Shown one piece after another: positions 1 to 6,405 of a stretch of 8,342 nt of DNA; the stretch's first letter is position 1, and every line of letters starts with the position of its first letter. The notes beneath the pieces are model-generated. The model had not been told where the DNA came from and did not search any database. It saw nothing but the letters and a program-made list of their open reading frames with translations. The position numbers and the translations under genes are program-made. The stretch is from NCBI GenBank assembly GCA_003647435.1, contig QMMV01000064.1, positions 1 through 8,342 on the forward strand, read 5' to 3'. This DNA is from Deltaproteobacteria bacterium (lineage in GTDB: Bacteria; Desulfobacterota; Desulfobacteria; Desulfobacterales; C00003060).

Positions 1-1
1 A

Positions 2-187
2 TTGGAGCAGGAGGGCTATATAATCAAAAGTATTTCCCCGACCCGGGTAGTGATTGGAGTAGCCGGCCAAATGGAGAGGGTCATCATCCCGTTAGAAGAA
101 ACAGGAACATTTCCTGTTTCGGGTCCGCGTGAGCCACAAAAGGGAAAAAACCTGAATCCAGAGCCTGGGAGGCTGTCCCAGAACTGA
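2..187 (+). CDS. C-terminal tail of a small pilus/secretion accessory protein (partial at the 5' side)
   Basis: An open frame enters from the left edge and ends at a TGA at 185-187, giving the last 61 residues of a protein. The stretch GYIIKSISPTRVVI, followed by a short charged strand, looks like the small beta domain found near the end of PilP, GspC, GspB and MshK-type proteins, where a phrase of the kind 'I..I....VVL' is common. The last 25 or so residues are rich in Gly, Pro and Lys and look disordered. Its position directly before a secretin gene supports a role as the periplasmic or inner-membrane partner of that secretin (in msh loci the gene before mshL is mshK). The TTG at position 2 is probably just an internal Leu codon. 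The family assignment rests on a short tail plus context, so it is tentative; the coding frame itself is fairly secure. Confidence 0.55.
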   Translation: MEQEGYIIKSISPTRVVIGVAGQMERVIIPLEETGTFPVSGPREPQKGKNLNPEPGRLSQN

Positions 188-193
188 TAAAAA

Positions 194-354
194 ATGTCAT
201 CCTGGGCAGAGCGAAGGGTCTTGTTAGATTATCCGGGTCTCTCGGTTCACTCGAGATGATGCTTTGCATCAGATTTCTCCAGGGGCCTGCCATGAGCGCG
301 AAACTAAGATTTCTCGCTTCGCTCGAAATGGCAAAAGCCAAGGGGTAGAAATGA
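194..354. repeat. Diverged palindromic repeat of the GAGCGAAGCGA type
   Basis: The left arm (195-222) begins TGTCATCCTGGGCAGAGCGA and the right arm (306-332) contains TCTCGCTTCGCTCGAAATGG. The reverse complement of the right arm lines up with the left arm with several mismatches. Near the middle lies a perfect small hairpin, TGATGC-TTT-GCATCA (257-271). Both arms look like worn copies of a short interspersed palindrome (consensus near TCATTCCGAGCGAAGCGA) that I recall as common between genes of Desulfobacterota and other phyla. The right boundary, near GAAATGAC at 349-354, is approximate. An open frame on the minus strand (84-440) lies across it but looks like a by-product of the repeat. This element fills most of the gap between the first gene and the secretin. 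Confidence 0.6.
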
Positions 355-387
355 CTTGAAGAGGTATTCTTGGAGAGGGTCATAGTT

Positions 388-465
388 GAGTGGTCAAGTC
401 GGGAATTGGTCGAGTGGTCAGTCACCGGTAAGTGACACAATTCGTGACTCAGGGAGCTCCTGAGT
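388..465. repeat. Short direct repeats and two small palindromes upstream of the secretin gene
   Basis: GAGTGGTCA occurs twice in direct orientation (388-396 and 412-420). It is followed by the inverted repeat GTCAC/GTGAC (421-425 and 432-436) and then by ACTCAGG-GAGCT-CCTGAGT (447-465), a 7-bp perfect palindrome with a 5-nt centre. No T-run follows, so neither hairpin looks like an intrinsic terminator. They may be decayed repeat units or an operator-like site about 100 bp before the secretin start; the sequence does not decide. No convincing promoter was seen between 466 and 564. Confidence 0.4.
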
Positions 466-564
466 GGCGAGAAACTGAGAAAGTCAGCACCGGCTTAACG
501 GGGTAAACCGCCTCAGCCATGAACCGGGAACAGTTATGATGAAACTATGTGGAATGGACTCGAT

Positions 565-2094
565 ATGAACAGCAAACGTAAGTTTTATGTATTCACATTG
601 TGGGTTGTCTTCTCCATCTTGCTTTTTACCCTCCCCGGCTGTGTTCGCGGACAAAGAGTGAAAAAAGAGCCGCTCTTCAACAAGTGGAAGGCCATGGCTG
701 AAAAGTCCAGGGGCTATTCGCCTACGGCAAAAAGGCGTGTCATCCACCTCCAGAAGAAAGCCGGGGCAAAGGCGCCGGAACAGGTGACAGAAGCTCCCCT
801 TGAAAGGCCTCTTCCTACGCAGAAAATAAGCATGAAGATGCACAATATCGAAGTTGCCGTCCTTCTCCGCGCCCTGGCCAGAGCCGCAAATCAGAATATT
901 ATGATCAGCGACAGAGTCAAGGGGACAACCAGCATCAATATCGAGAAAGCTCCATGGGATCAGGTATTTAATGCCATCCTCCGCACAAACGGACTTACTT
1001 ATGTCTGGCAAGGGAACATAATCCGTATCATGACAGTGGAAGACATGGAACGAGACTTAAAACGAGAGACGCAAAAGAGAGGGTTGAGATTGGTAGAGCC
1101 GCTCTTGACCAGGATAATTCATGTTGATTATTCGGATGCAAAAAAATTACAAAAAAATCTCCAGAAATTTCTAACTAAAGACAAAGACGGAAAGCCCCTC
1201 GGATCGATCCTGGTAGACGAGCACACCAATGCGCTCATCATCCAGGCAATCAGAGATGATATGGAAAGGCTCATTCCTTTGATTGAAAAGTTGGACAGGC
1301 CCACCCCTCAAATCCTGATAGAGGCCCACATTGTGGAAGCAACCAGGGAAACAGCCAGGGAACTGGGGATACAGTGGGGAGGCCTGGTTCGCCACACTGG
1401 CAACGTCAACACCTATATCACCCCCGGGGCAAGGAGCACGGGTGTATTGGGACAGCCGCTCAGCGTGGCAGGTATCGACCCGACCTCAGGGATGGCTGTC
1501 AATTTCCCCGCAGCCCTCGGGAACACTGGGCTGTCTGTCGGTTTCGTAGCTGAAAAATTAGGACAACAGGTTCTTGCCGTTCAGCTTTCTGCCCTTCAAA
1601 AAGAGGGAAAACTCCATATCATTTCAAACCCTTCCATCACCACCATCGATAATCAGAAGGCGGTTATCGAAAGCGGTAAGGAAGTACCTTACCAAACAGT
1701 CGAAAATGACGAAACCCAAATAGAGTACAAAAAGGTCCTCCTCAGATTGGAAGTCACTCCCCACGTGATTCAGGGGAAAACCCTCAAACTTGAAATCGTC
1801 ACAAGCAAAGACGAGCTCGATTGGGCTAACGCCGTCCAGGGCAACCCCGCCATTGCTACCAAGAAAGCTAAAACCAACGTAATACTCGAGGACGGACAGA
1901 CGACGGTCATTGGGGGGCTGAACAAGGAAAAAACAGATGTTTCCGAATCCGGGGTTCCATGGCTGAAGGAAATTCCATTGTTAGGCTATTTCTTCAAGGG
2001 AACAGCAAACAGCAAGAATATGGAGGATGTCCTCATATTTATCACCCCTCGTATCTTGAAAGAGCGGATCCCGGGCCAGGAGGATCAGCCGTAG
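565..2094 (+). CDS. mshL: Outer-membrane lipoprotein secretin, MshL/PilQ/GspD family
   Basis: The protein forms the multimeric outer-membrane pore of a type IV pilus or type II secretion-like system. From the ATG at 565 it is 509 residues. Residues 1-26 are a lipoprotein signal peptide: a basic start (SKRK), a hydrophobic run and a lipobox LPGC with Cys26 as the likely lipid site. An STN/N0-like domain follows (about 88-160), with the pattern IEVAVLLRALARAANQNIMI. A second periplasmic ring domain (about 182-259) includes ILVDEHTNALIIQA and then LIEKLDRPTPQILIEAHIVEA, the usual lead into the pore. The secretin core (about 262-500) ends in the diagnostic VPWLKEIPLLGYFF and VLIFITPRIL. An in-frame ATG at 547 would add six residues. 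I prefer 565 because it places a basic residue cluster at the protein start and has a GGA six bases upstream, but the ribosome site is weak for both. The length and the lipoprotein start suit MshL. The ExeA-type ATPase and GspE/GspF genes downstream support the msh-like reading; pilQ or gspD remain possible names. Confidence 0.9.
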   Translation: MNSKRKFYVFTLWVVFSILLFTLPGCVRGQRVKKEPLFNKWKAMAEKSRGYSPTAKRRVIHLQKKAGAKAPEQVTEAPLERPLPTQKISMKMHNIEVAVLLRALARAANQNIMISDRVKGTTSINIEKAPWDQVFNAILRTNGLTYVWQGNIIRIMTVEDMERDLKRETQKRGLRLVEPLLTRIIHVDYSDAKKLQKNLQKFLTKDKDGKPLGSILVDEHTNALIIQAIRDDMERLIPLIEKLDRPTPQILIEAHIVEATRETARELGIQWGGLVRHTGNVNTYITPGARSTGVLGQPLSVAGIDPTSGMAVNFPAALGNTGLSVGFVAEKLGQQVLAVQLSALQKEGKLHIISNPSITTIDNQKAVIESGKEVPYQTVENDETQIEYKKVLLRLEVTPHVIQGKTLKLEIVTSKDELDWANAVQGNPAIATKKAKTNVILEDGQTTVIGGLNKEKTDVSESGVPWLKEIPLLGYFFKGTANSKNMEDVLIFITPRILKERIPGQEDQP

Positions 2095-2296
2095 GTATCG
2101 AAATCGCAAATAACAAATCCTAAATAACAAGGGTTTCAGGTGTCAGAACACTGAAACCTGAATAATGAGATCCCAAATAACAAACAAATGCCTTGGAGTT
2201 TGTTGTTAGGAGTTGGGGTTTAAGAAATTCCGTGAGCGGTTACAAAATTAAAGTCTTTTTGTGTCTTTGTGACCTCGCGATTGAACTATTCCGAAA
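2095..2296. repeat. Gap with CAAATAAC-type repeats and a hairpin
   Basis: This 202-bp gap has no credible gene. The 11-mer CAAATAACAAA occurs at 2107-2117 and 2174-2184, with a related AAATAACAA at 2122-2130. A partly complementary stretch, TTTGTTGTTAGGAGTT (2199-2214), faces them. Between lies a good hairpin: GGTTTCAG (2132-2139) pairs with CTGAAACC (2151-2158), extended inside by TGT/ACA with one bulged G. The bases after it (TGAATAATGAG) contain no T-run, so it is not a typical intrinsic terminator. Near 2254-2271 the string CTTTTTGTGTCTTTGTGA resembles the reverse complement of the CCACAAAGGCACTAAGACAC block at 3981-4000. The ATPase gene starts directly after this with no clear Shine-Dalgarno sequence. 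Confidence 0.5.
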
Positions 2297-3961
2297 ATGG
2301 ATTATTACAAGATTCTCAATCTAAGCAAAGAGCCTTTTTCGAACTCACCCGATCCCGAGTTCTTTTTCCAGTCCCGGCAACACCTCGGGTGTCTCCAAAA
2401 ATTAGAACTCTCTTTGCGCCTTCGCAGGGGGCTTAATGTAGTCATCGGTGACGTCGGCACGGGAAAAACCACGCTCTGCCGGCAACTCATTCGCAGATTT
2501 GCCAGAGATGAAGAGATTGAAACCCATCTCGTACTTGATCCTACCTTCAGCAGTCCTTCAGAATTCCTGATCACGGTTGCTGAAATGTTAGAGGGAGGCA
2601 AAATCCCCGACACTGCCAATGATTGGCAGGTAAAAGAGGTCATAAAGCAATACCTCTTTCGCAAGGGCATACAGGAGGAAAAAACAGTCGTCCTGATTAT
2701 TGACGAAGGGCAAAAGATCCCTGTCTTTTGCCTCGAAATTCTTCGTGAATTTCTTAACTATGAAACAAACGAATACAAGTTATTACAAATAGTTATCTTT
2801 GCTCAAAAGGAATTTGAAAACACCTTGAGGGAACACGCTAACTTTGCCGACAGGATCAACCTCTATCACCTCCTGGGACCTTTGAATTTCCGGGATACTA
2901 GATTGATGATCCAGTTCCGGCTTCAGCAATCGCAAGAAGGTACAAAAGCCGCCCCCCTTTTCAGTTACCCCGCCTTATGTGCCATATACAGGGCCTCGGG
3001 GGGATACCCGCGGAAGATAGTAAACCTGTGCCACCGGAGTATACTGACGATGATTATCCAGAATCGGCGCAGGGTCGGTTGGTTTCTGGTTCGCTCTTGT
3101 GTCAAAAGGGCTGTCTTTTCCGGACCGCCTAAGAAATGGCGCCGGGCCACTGCAATGGCTTTCATTGGGCTGGTTGCCGTGACAATGGCGGCAGGATTAG
3201 CTACCGAGAAATTCAAAATGCTGGTGCCATGGAAACCCAAAGTACAAAAAGCGGCAAAATTTGGCAATCAAGCACTTACTGTTAATCCCCTCCAGAAGAA
3301 AGTCTTCACTGGCACAAGTAAGGACAGGGCTGCAGTTCAGTCACCCGAAACGCCATCACAGAAGCTTTCGCCTGAAACGAAAATTGAGGAATCAACTGCC
3401 GCGAGAGAGAAAGCGGTTACCGAAAGCGAGGTACAAGCTTCTCGTCAAATGTCCCATCAAGAAAGGGACTTACCCTTGTTGTTAGGACGAGTCACCTTAA
3501 AGCGAAAGGAAACACTATGGAAATTGGTTGAGAAGGTCTATGGCGTCTTCAAAAATCAGCACATGAAATCTTTGATACGGATCAATCCCTCCATAGATGA
3601 TCCTGATCATGTTGAGATTGGCCAGTCGATTTCTGTCCCCGCTATTCCAGCAAGGGTTAAGCCCTTGCCGCTAAAGGCCTGGTGGGTAAAGATAGGAGAG
3701 AAAGATACACTTGAAGAGGCGATTCAGTCATTGAGATCATATCCCGACGATGCCCCCCCGATCCGTTTAATCCCTTACTGGAACAATCGGCAGGGCTTGA
3801 AATTCGCCATAGTCCTCAAGCGATATTTCCTTGACGAGGCATCTGCCCGTAACCAGCTAAACAGCCTGCCCCCATCGATAGCTTCGGATGGCAGGATCTT
3901 GTCTTTGTGGGATAAGGAAACTGTTTTCTTCGCCGATCCTTTTTTGGGCAGGCCGGCGTAG
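2297..3961 (+). CDS. ExeA/MshM-like AAA ATPase with a membrane segment, LysM-like domain and SPOR-like tail
   Basis: The product has 554 residues. The start, MDYYKILNLSKEPFSNSPDP, is the typical opening of the ExeA/GspA/MshM ATPase family, which fixes the start codon despite a poor ribosome site. Walker A is GDVGTGKT (51-58) and Walker B is VVLIIDEGQ (131-139); IVIFAQKEF (165-173) occupies the position of the family's usual F-G-Q-P-E loop, with some changes. The AAA part ends near 270. A basic stretch (KKWRR, 279-283) precedes one membrane segment (about 284-302), so the ATPase should face the cytoplasm and the rest the periplasm. A low-complexity linker (about 310-390) leads to a LysM-like domain (about 396-449, with ETLWKLVEKVYG, IRINPSI and IGQSISVP) and then a SPOR-like region (about 460-546, with WWVKIG and a repeat-like second half). 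ExeA itself ends in a different peptidoglycan-binding domain and DamX joins AAA to SPOR, so a wall-binding role in secretin placement is a reasonable inference. The LysM call is fairly good and the SPOR call weaker. By position it corresponds to mshM. Confidence 0.85.
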   Translation: MDYYKILNLSKEPFSNSPDPEFFFQSRQHLGCLQKLELSLRLRRGLNVVIGDVGTGKTTLCRQLIRRFARDEEIETHLVLDPTFSSPSEFLITVAEMLEGGKIPDTANDWQVKEVIKQYLFRKGIQEEKTVVLIIDEGQKIPVFCLEILREFLNYETNEYKLLQIVIFAQKEFENTLREHANFADRINLYHLLGPLNFRDTRLMIQFRLQQSQEGTKAAPLFSYPALCAIYRASGGYPRKIVNLCHRSILTMIIQNRRRVGWFLVRSCVKRAVFSGPPKKWRRATAMAFIGLVAVTMAAGLATEKFKMLVPWKPKVQKAAKFGNQALTVNPLQKKVFTGTSKDRAAVQSPETPSQKLSPETKIEESTAAREKAVTESEVQASRQMSHQERDLPLLLGRVTLKRKETLWKLVEKVYGVFKNQHMKSLIRINPSIDDPDHVEIGQSISVPAIPARVKPLPLKAWWVKIGEKDTLEEAIQSLRSYPDDAPPIRLIPYWNNRQGLKFAIVLKRYFLDEASARNQLNSLPPSIASDGRILSLWDKETVFFADPFLGRPA

Positions 3962-4097
3962 AAAAAAAGTAATAGCTCAGCCACAAAGGCACTAAGACAC
4001 CAAGATCAGAATATATAGAATCGTTTTAAATACTTAAATAGTGCCTGAACGAAAACCTTGATTTCTTGTATCAGTTTAGCTTTTTGAAAATATTATT

Positions 4098-4172
4098 GCG
4101 GACAGGCCATCCGATTGGAGACCGTCTCAAACTCAGACAGTGAGCCAGTCTCAAATCGGATGGCCTGTCCGC
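4098..4172. repeat. Strong 25-bp inverted repeat (hairpin)
   Basis: The arms 4098-4122 and 4148-4172 both carry GCGGACAGGCCATCCGATT (the right arm in reverse complement) and match at 24 of 25 positions, with a 25-nt centre. An outer, imperfect stem, TTTAGCTTTTTGAAAA (4075-4090) with 4188-4203, encloses it. A run of seven T (4185-4191) follows on the + strand, but it lies 12 bases after the stem and belongs to the outer stem, so I do not call a terminator, although a hairpin this long could slow transcription between the two ATPase genes. Confidence 0.7.
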
Positions 4173-4218
4173 TCCGTATGTCTGTTTTTTTAAAAGAGCT
4201 AAAGTGTTACGATTTCTT

Positions 4219-4276
4219 GTAGGTTGGGTTGAGTCCCCTCGATTTTGTTGGGTTTCGTACCTCAACCCAACCTATA
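4219..4276. repeat. GTAGGTTGGGTTGAG palindrome, copy 1
   Basis: TAGGTTGGGTTGAG (4220-4233) is matched perfectly in reverse complement by CTCAACCCAACCTA (4261-4274). The centre contains GTTGGGTTTCG (4247-4257), which is also found in the second copy near 7717. The same family lies downstream of the platform protein gene, so this is a dispersed repeat and not a local regulatory site. I recall similar GTAGGTTGGGTTGAG repeats in many bacterial genomes, but cannot search here. Confidence 0.7.
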
Positions 4277-4444
4277 AAAATAAATCACTTGAGTGAAGTC
4301 AATTTATCAGGGCTAAACCCAACAAATCAATTTGATGGATTTTCGTTCAGGGCACTAACTATTCAACCACGTAACAAGGTCTGAATATAATTCTCTTTTG
4401 TGCCGTAGTGGCCGAACCGTTACAGAAGTTAGTCTAAGAAAGAA

Positions 4445-6154
4445 ATGAGAAGCAAAAAGAAATTGGGAGAAATGCTCAAAGAGAGCGGTCTTTTGACCGA
4501 GGAGCAGCTCAAACAAGCTGTGATCGGGCACAAAAAAAGCAACATGAAATTAGGGGAGTTCCTCGTCCGTGAGGGGATCGTAAGCGGGGCCCAGATTGTA
4601 GACGTAGTAGCCGAACAACTCAAGATAAAGAAATATAGCCCCGACAGTTATCCCGTTGATATGGAACTTGCAAAGGTTATTCCGCTTGATATTGCCCAGA
4701 AATATCGCGTGGCTCCACTGCAGAAAAGCAGGTTCCTCCTCACTATTGCCATGACCGACCCCATGGACATCAACGCCCTGGATGCCATCGAGGTGCTCAC
4801 AAACATCGAGGTGGAACCGGTGATTTGCACCGACCAGCAACTTAACCACCTGATTGGAACCCTTTACGGCACCTACGCCGGAATCGGCGGTGTATTAGAA
4901 GACATAGAAGAGATGCAATATGAAACCGGCGATAGCGCTGAAAAGGCGGTATTGACCGAAGACGTCGAGGTTGGTTCCCTCCAGGATATGGCTGAAGAGG
5001 CCCCTGTTATTCGTTTGGTTAACTCCATCCTCTCCCAGGCCATACGCGAGGGGGCCAGCGATGTGCATGTCTGTCCCGAAAAGGATTACGTCCAGTTGCG
5101 ATTTCGCGTGGACGGAAAGCTTCATGACGTACCGGCGCCACCGAAGTCCATGATACTGCCAATCGTTTCCAGGATAAAGGTCCTGGCAAATATGGATATC
5201 GCTTTATCGAGAGTTCCGCAGGATGGAAGATTTACAGTCAAGATGGAAAACAAGGAAATCAACATTAGGGCATCCACTATACCCACCATCTACGGAGAAA
5301 ATATCGTCCTTCGGCTCCTTGATACAAGTAGCGGCATCTATTCGCTTGAGGGTCTTGGTATGTCTGCACAAAACATAAAAAAAGTCCAAGCCATGATAAA
5401 CAAGCCTTATGGGATGATACTTAGCACAGGGCCTACGGGAAGCGGCAAGACAACCACGCTGTACTCCATTCTGAAGGAAATCAATCATCCAGATGTCAAC
5501 ATCATTACATTAGAAGACCCCGTAGAATACCGTCTTGAGAAAATCAGGCAAGTCCAGTTGAATCGAAAGGCAGGAATGACCTTTGCGAGTGGACTCAGAT
5601 CTATAATGCGCCAGGACCCTGATGTCATAATGGTGGGGGAGATCCGGGATCCGGAAACGGCCACCATTGCCGTTCAGGCAGCCCTGACTGGCCACAGGGT
5701 TCTGAGCACGGTACACACCAATGACGCAGCCGGAGCCATCACAAGATTTATTGATATGGGAATACAACCATTTCTTGTTTCCTCTGTTATGCTCGTATCA
5801 ATTGCCCAGCGTCTCATCAGAAAGGTGTGCCCGTATTGCAAGAAACCTTACGACCCTCCACAGGAGGCTCTGGAATACTGGGGACTGGAGAATACCGGGG
5901 ATGCTAATTTTGTAAGAGGTCAGGGTTGCTTCAATTGCATGGACACCGGCTACAAGGGGCGAACAGGCATATACGAGGTCCTTATCATAAACGAAATGGT
6001 CCAGGACATGATCTTAAAAAGAAAATCGGCCCAGGAAATCACCAGCGCCGCCCGGGAGTCGGGGATACTGACGACACTGAAGCAAGATGCCGCCGATAAG
6101 GCCTTTAGAGGTATAACAACCTTGGAGGAAGCAGCATCAGCCATCATGGCGTAA
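4445..6154 (+). CDS. mshE: Type IV pilus / type II secretion assembly ATPase, GspE/PilB/MshE family
   Basis: This cytoplasmic hexameric ATPase powers pilus or pseudopilus extension. At 569 residues it is the usual PilB/MshE length. The N-terminal MshEN-type domain shows two 24-residue motifs, 6-29 and 35-58, separated by exactly five residues, each with the K-L-G..L....G pattern (for example KLGEFLVREGIV). In MshE-type proteins these motifs bind cyclic di-GMP. The catalytic half carries Walker A GPTGSGKTT (329-337), the Asp box ITLEDPVEYR (354-363), Walker B DPDVIMVGEIRDPE (391-404) and the His box TVHTNDAAGA (422-431), all intact. Two CxxC pairs, CPYC (462-465) and CFNC (495-498), form the zinc-binding element of extension ATPases, which PilT-type retraction ATPases lack. 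The start at 4445 begins right before the first motif and there is only an A-rich leader upstream. Its partners here are the secretin, the ExeA-like ATPase and the GspF-type protein that follows. I chose mshE because of the N-domain and gene order; pilB would be an equally fair label. Confidence 0.92.
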   Translation: MRSKKKLGEMLKESGLLTEEQLKQAVIGHKKSNMKLGEFLVREGIVSGAQIVDVVAEQLKIKKYSPDSYPVDMELAKVIPLDIAQKYRVAPLQKSRFLLTIAMTDPMDINALDAIEVLTNIEVEPVICTDQQLNHLIGTLYGTYAGIGGVLEDIEEMQYETGDSAEKAVLTEDVEVGSLQDMAEEAPVIRLVNSILSQAIREGASDVHVCPEKDYVQLRFRVDGKLHDVPAPPKSMILPIVSRIKVLANMDIALSRVPQDGRFTVKMENKEINIRASTIPTIYGENIVLRLLDTSSGIYSLEGLGMSAQNIKKVQAMINKPYGMILSTGPTGSGKTTTLYSILKEINHPDVNIITLEDPVEYRLEKIRQVQLNRKAGMTFASGLRSIMRQDPDVIMVGEIRDPETATIAVQAALTGHRVLSTVHTNDAAGAITRFIDMGIQPFLVSSVMLVSIAQRLIRKVCPYCKKPYDPPQEALEYWGLENTGDANFVRGQGCFNCMDTGYKGRTGIYEVLIINEMVQDMILKRKSAQEITSAARESGILTTLKQDAADKAFRGITTLEEAASAIMA

Positions 6155-6155
6155 G

Positions 6156-6382
6156 TTAGCCACAAACACACACGGACGTTTTGGTCGGCGTGCCCAACAA
6201 AAAATACATTCGCTTGGCGAAATAAATTTATTCTTTCACTGGCATTTCCAACATCACTAATGGGACGGCGATCTGCTTAAGGCAAGAATATAGTGATAAA
6301 TCTGGCCGAAGGCCATGACAATTAATAGCTGGCCGGGTCGGCCAGCTATTGTCTGTGCCTGTCCGTGTGGGTCTGTGGCTAA
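6156..6382. repeat. Intergenic element with 22-bp terminal inverted repeats and several internal hairpins
   Basis: The left end TTAGCCACAAACACACACGG(AC) (6156-6177) and the right end (6361-6382) are reverse complements at 20 of 22 positions. The left end begins two bases after the mshE stop codon and the right end lies 23 bases before the next start, so the element occupies almost the entire gap. Inside are TTCGC-TTG-GCGAA (6209-6221), the perfect palindrome AATAAATTTATT (6221-6232), ATCACTA with TAGTGAT (6253-6259 and 6291-6297), TGGCC-GAA-GGCCA (6303-6315) and a strong 12-bp hairpin at 6324-6350. No reading frame in it resembles a protein. It may be an inactive MITE-like repeat or, if transcribed with the operon, a multi-branched RNA. 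Confidence 0.65.
6324..6350. repeat. Perfect 12-bp hairpin with a GGT loop
   Basis: AATAGCTGGCCG (6324-6335) is followed by GGT and then by its exact reverse complement (6339-6350). The stem is GC-rich at its tip. On the + strand it is followed by GTCTGTGCC with no T-run; on the minus strand the next bases are TAATTGTCATGG, again no T-run. It therefore does not look like a simple terminator, but could pause transcription or protect the downstream transcript. It lies 55 bases before the GspF-type start. Confidence 0.75.
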
Positions 6383-6405
6383 ATAAATCAAGAAGTATAA
6401 AGAAG

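Larger units (their letters stand above)
4039..4357. mobile_element. Possible MITE-like element with about 20-bp terminal inverted repeats
   Basis: The left end reads TAGTGCCTGAACGAAAACC (4039-4057). The right end (4337-4357), read in reverse complement, is the same string except for one extra C and one extra T. With those two single-base indels the ends agree completely over 19 positions. Each end carries TA at its outer edge, which fits insertion at TA as in IS630/Tc1-type elements, though the TA could equally be part of the repeat. The interior of about 280 bp codes for nothing recognisable and contains two other palindromes, so the element would be non-autonomous. No transposase is present in the window. 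Confidence 0.45.
3979..4413. repeat. Nested inverted-repeat block filling the gap before the assembly ATPase gene
   Basis: The 483-bp gap 3962-4444 has no credible gene; most of it is several inverted repeats placed inside one another. The outermost pair is AGCCACAAAGGCAC (3979-3992) and GTGCCGTAGTGGCC (4400-4413), 11 of 14 complementary. Inside lies a pair of about 20 bp at 4039-4057 and 4337-4357. Within that are a 16-bp pair (4075-4090 and 4188-4203, 14 matches), a 25-bp pair (4098-4122 and 4148-4172) and a separate GTTGGGTTGAG palindrome (4220-4274). A further perfect 12-bp pair, TTTGTTGGGTTT (4244-4255) and its complement (4315-4326), ties the latter to the right side. The layout suggests successive insertion of repeats into one spot. 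The outermost pair is the least certain. The remainder, 4414-4444, is plain leader with no clear ribosome site. Confidence 0.65.

Noticed and set aside
84..440. Minus-strand open frame of 118 codons
   Set aside because: It lies across the palindromic repeat, overlaps the end of the first gene and its protein has the low-complexity look of translated GAGCGAAGCGA repeats. No start signal or family character.
484..1011. Minus-strand open frame of 175 codons opposite the secretin start
   Set aside because: It is antisense to a well-supported secretin gene and its translation shows no domain pattern; shadow of coding composition.
4098..4191. Intrinsic terminator between the two ATPase genes
   Set aside because: The stem is strong but the T-run begins 12 bases after it and is part of an outer stem; the hairpin is better explained as a dispersed palindrome.
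3979..4413. CRISPR array
   Set aside because: The repeats are inverted pairs of different sequences, not regularly spaced direct repeats, and no cas gene is present.
4409..4425. Possible sigma-54 promoter (TGGCCG...TTAC) before the assembly ATPase gene
   Set aside because: Spacing is right, but the -12 element has AC in place of the near-invariant GC and the middle of the -24 box does not fit; the TGGCC part also belongs to the repeat block.
6349..6405. TTG start upstream for the platform protein
   Set aside because: The added 19 residues come from the right end of the repeat element, and the family N-terminus MPKFSYQAIKDDG begins at the ATG at 6406.
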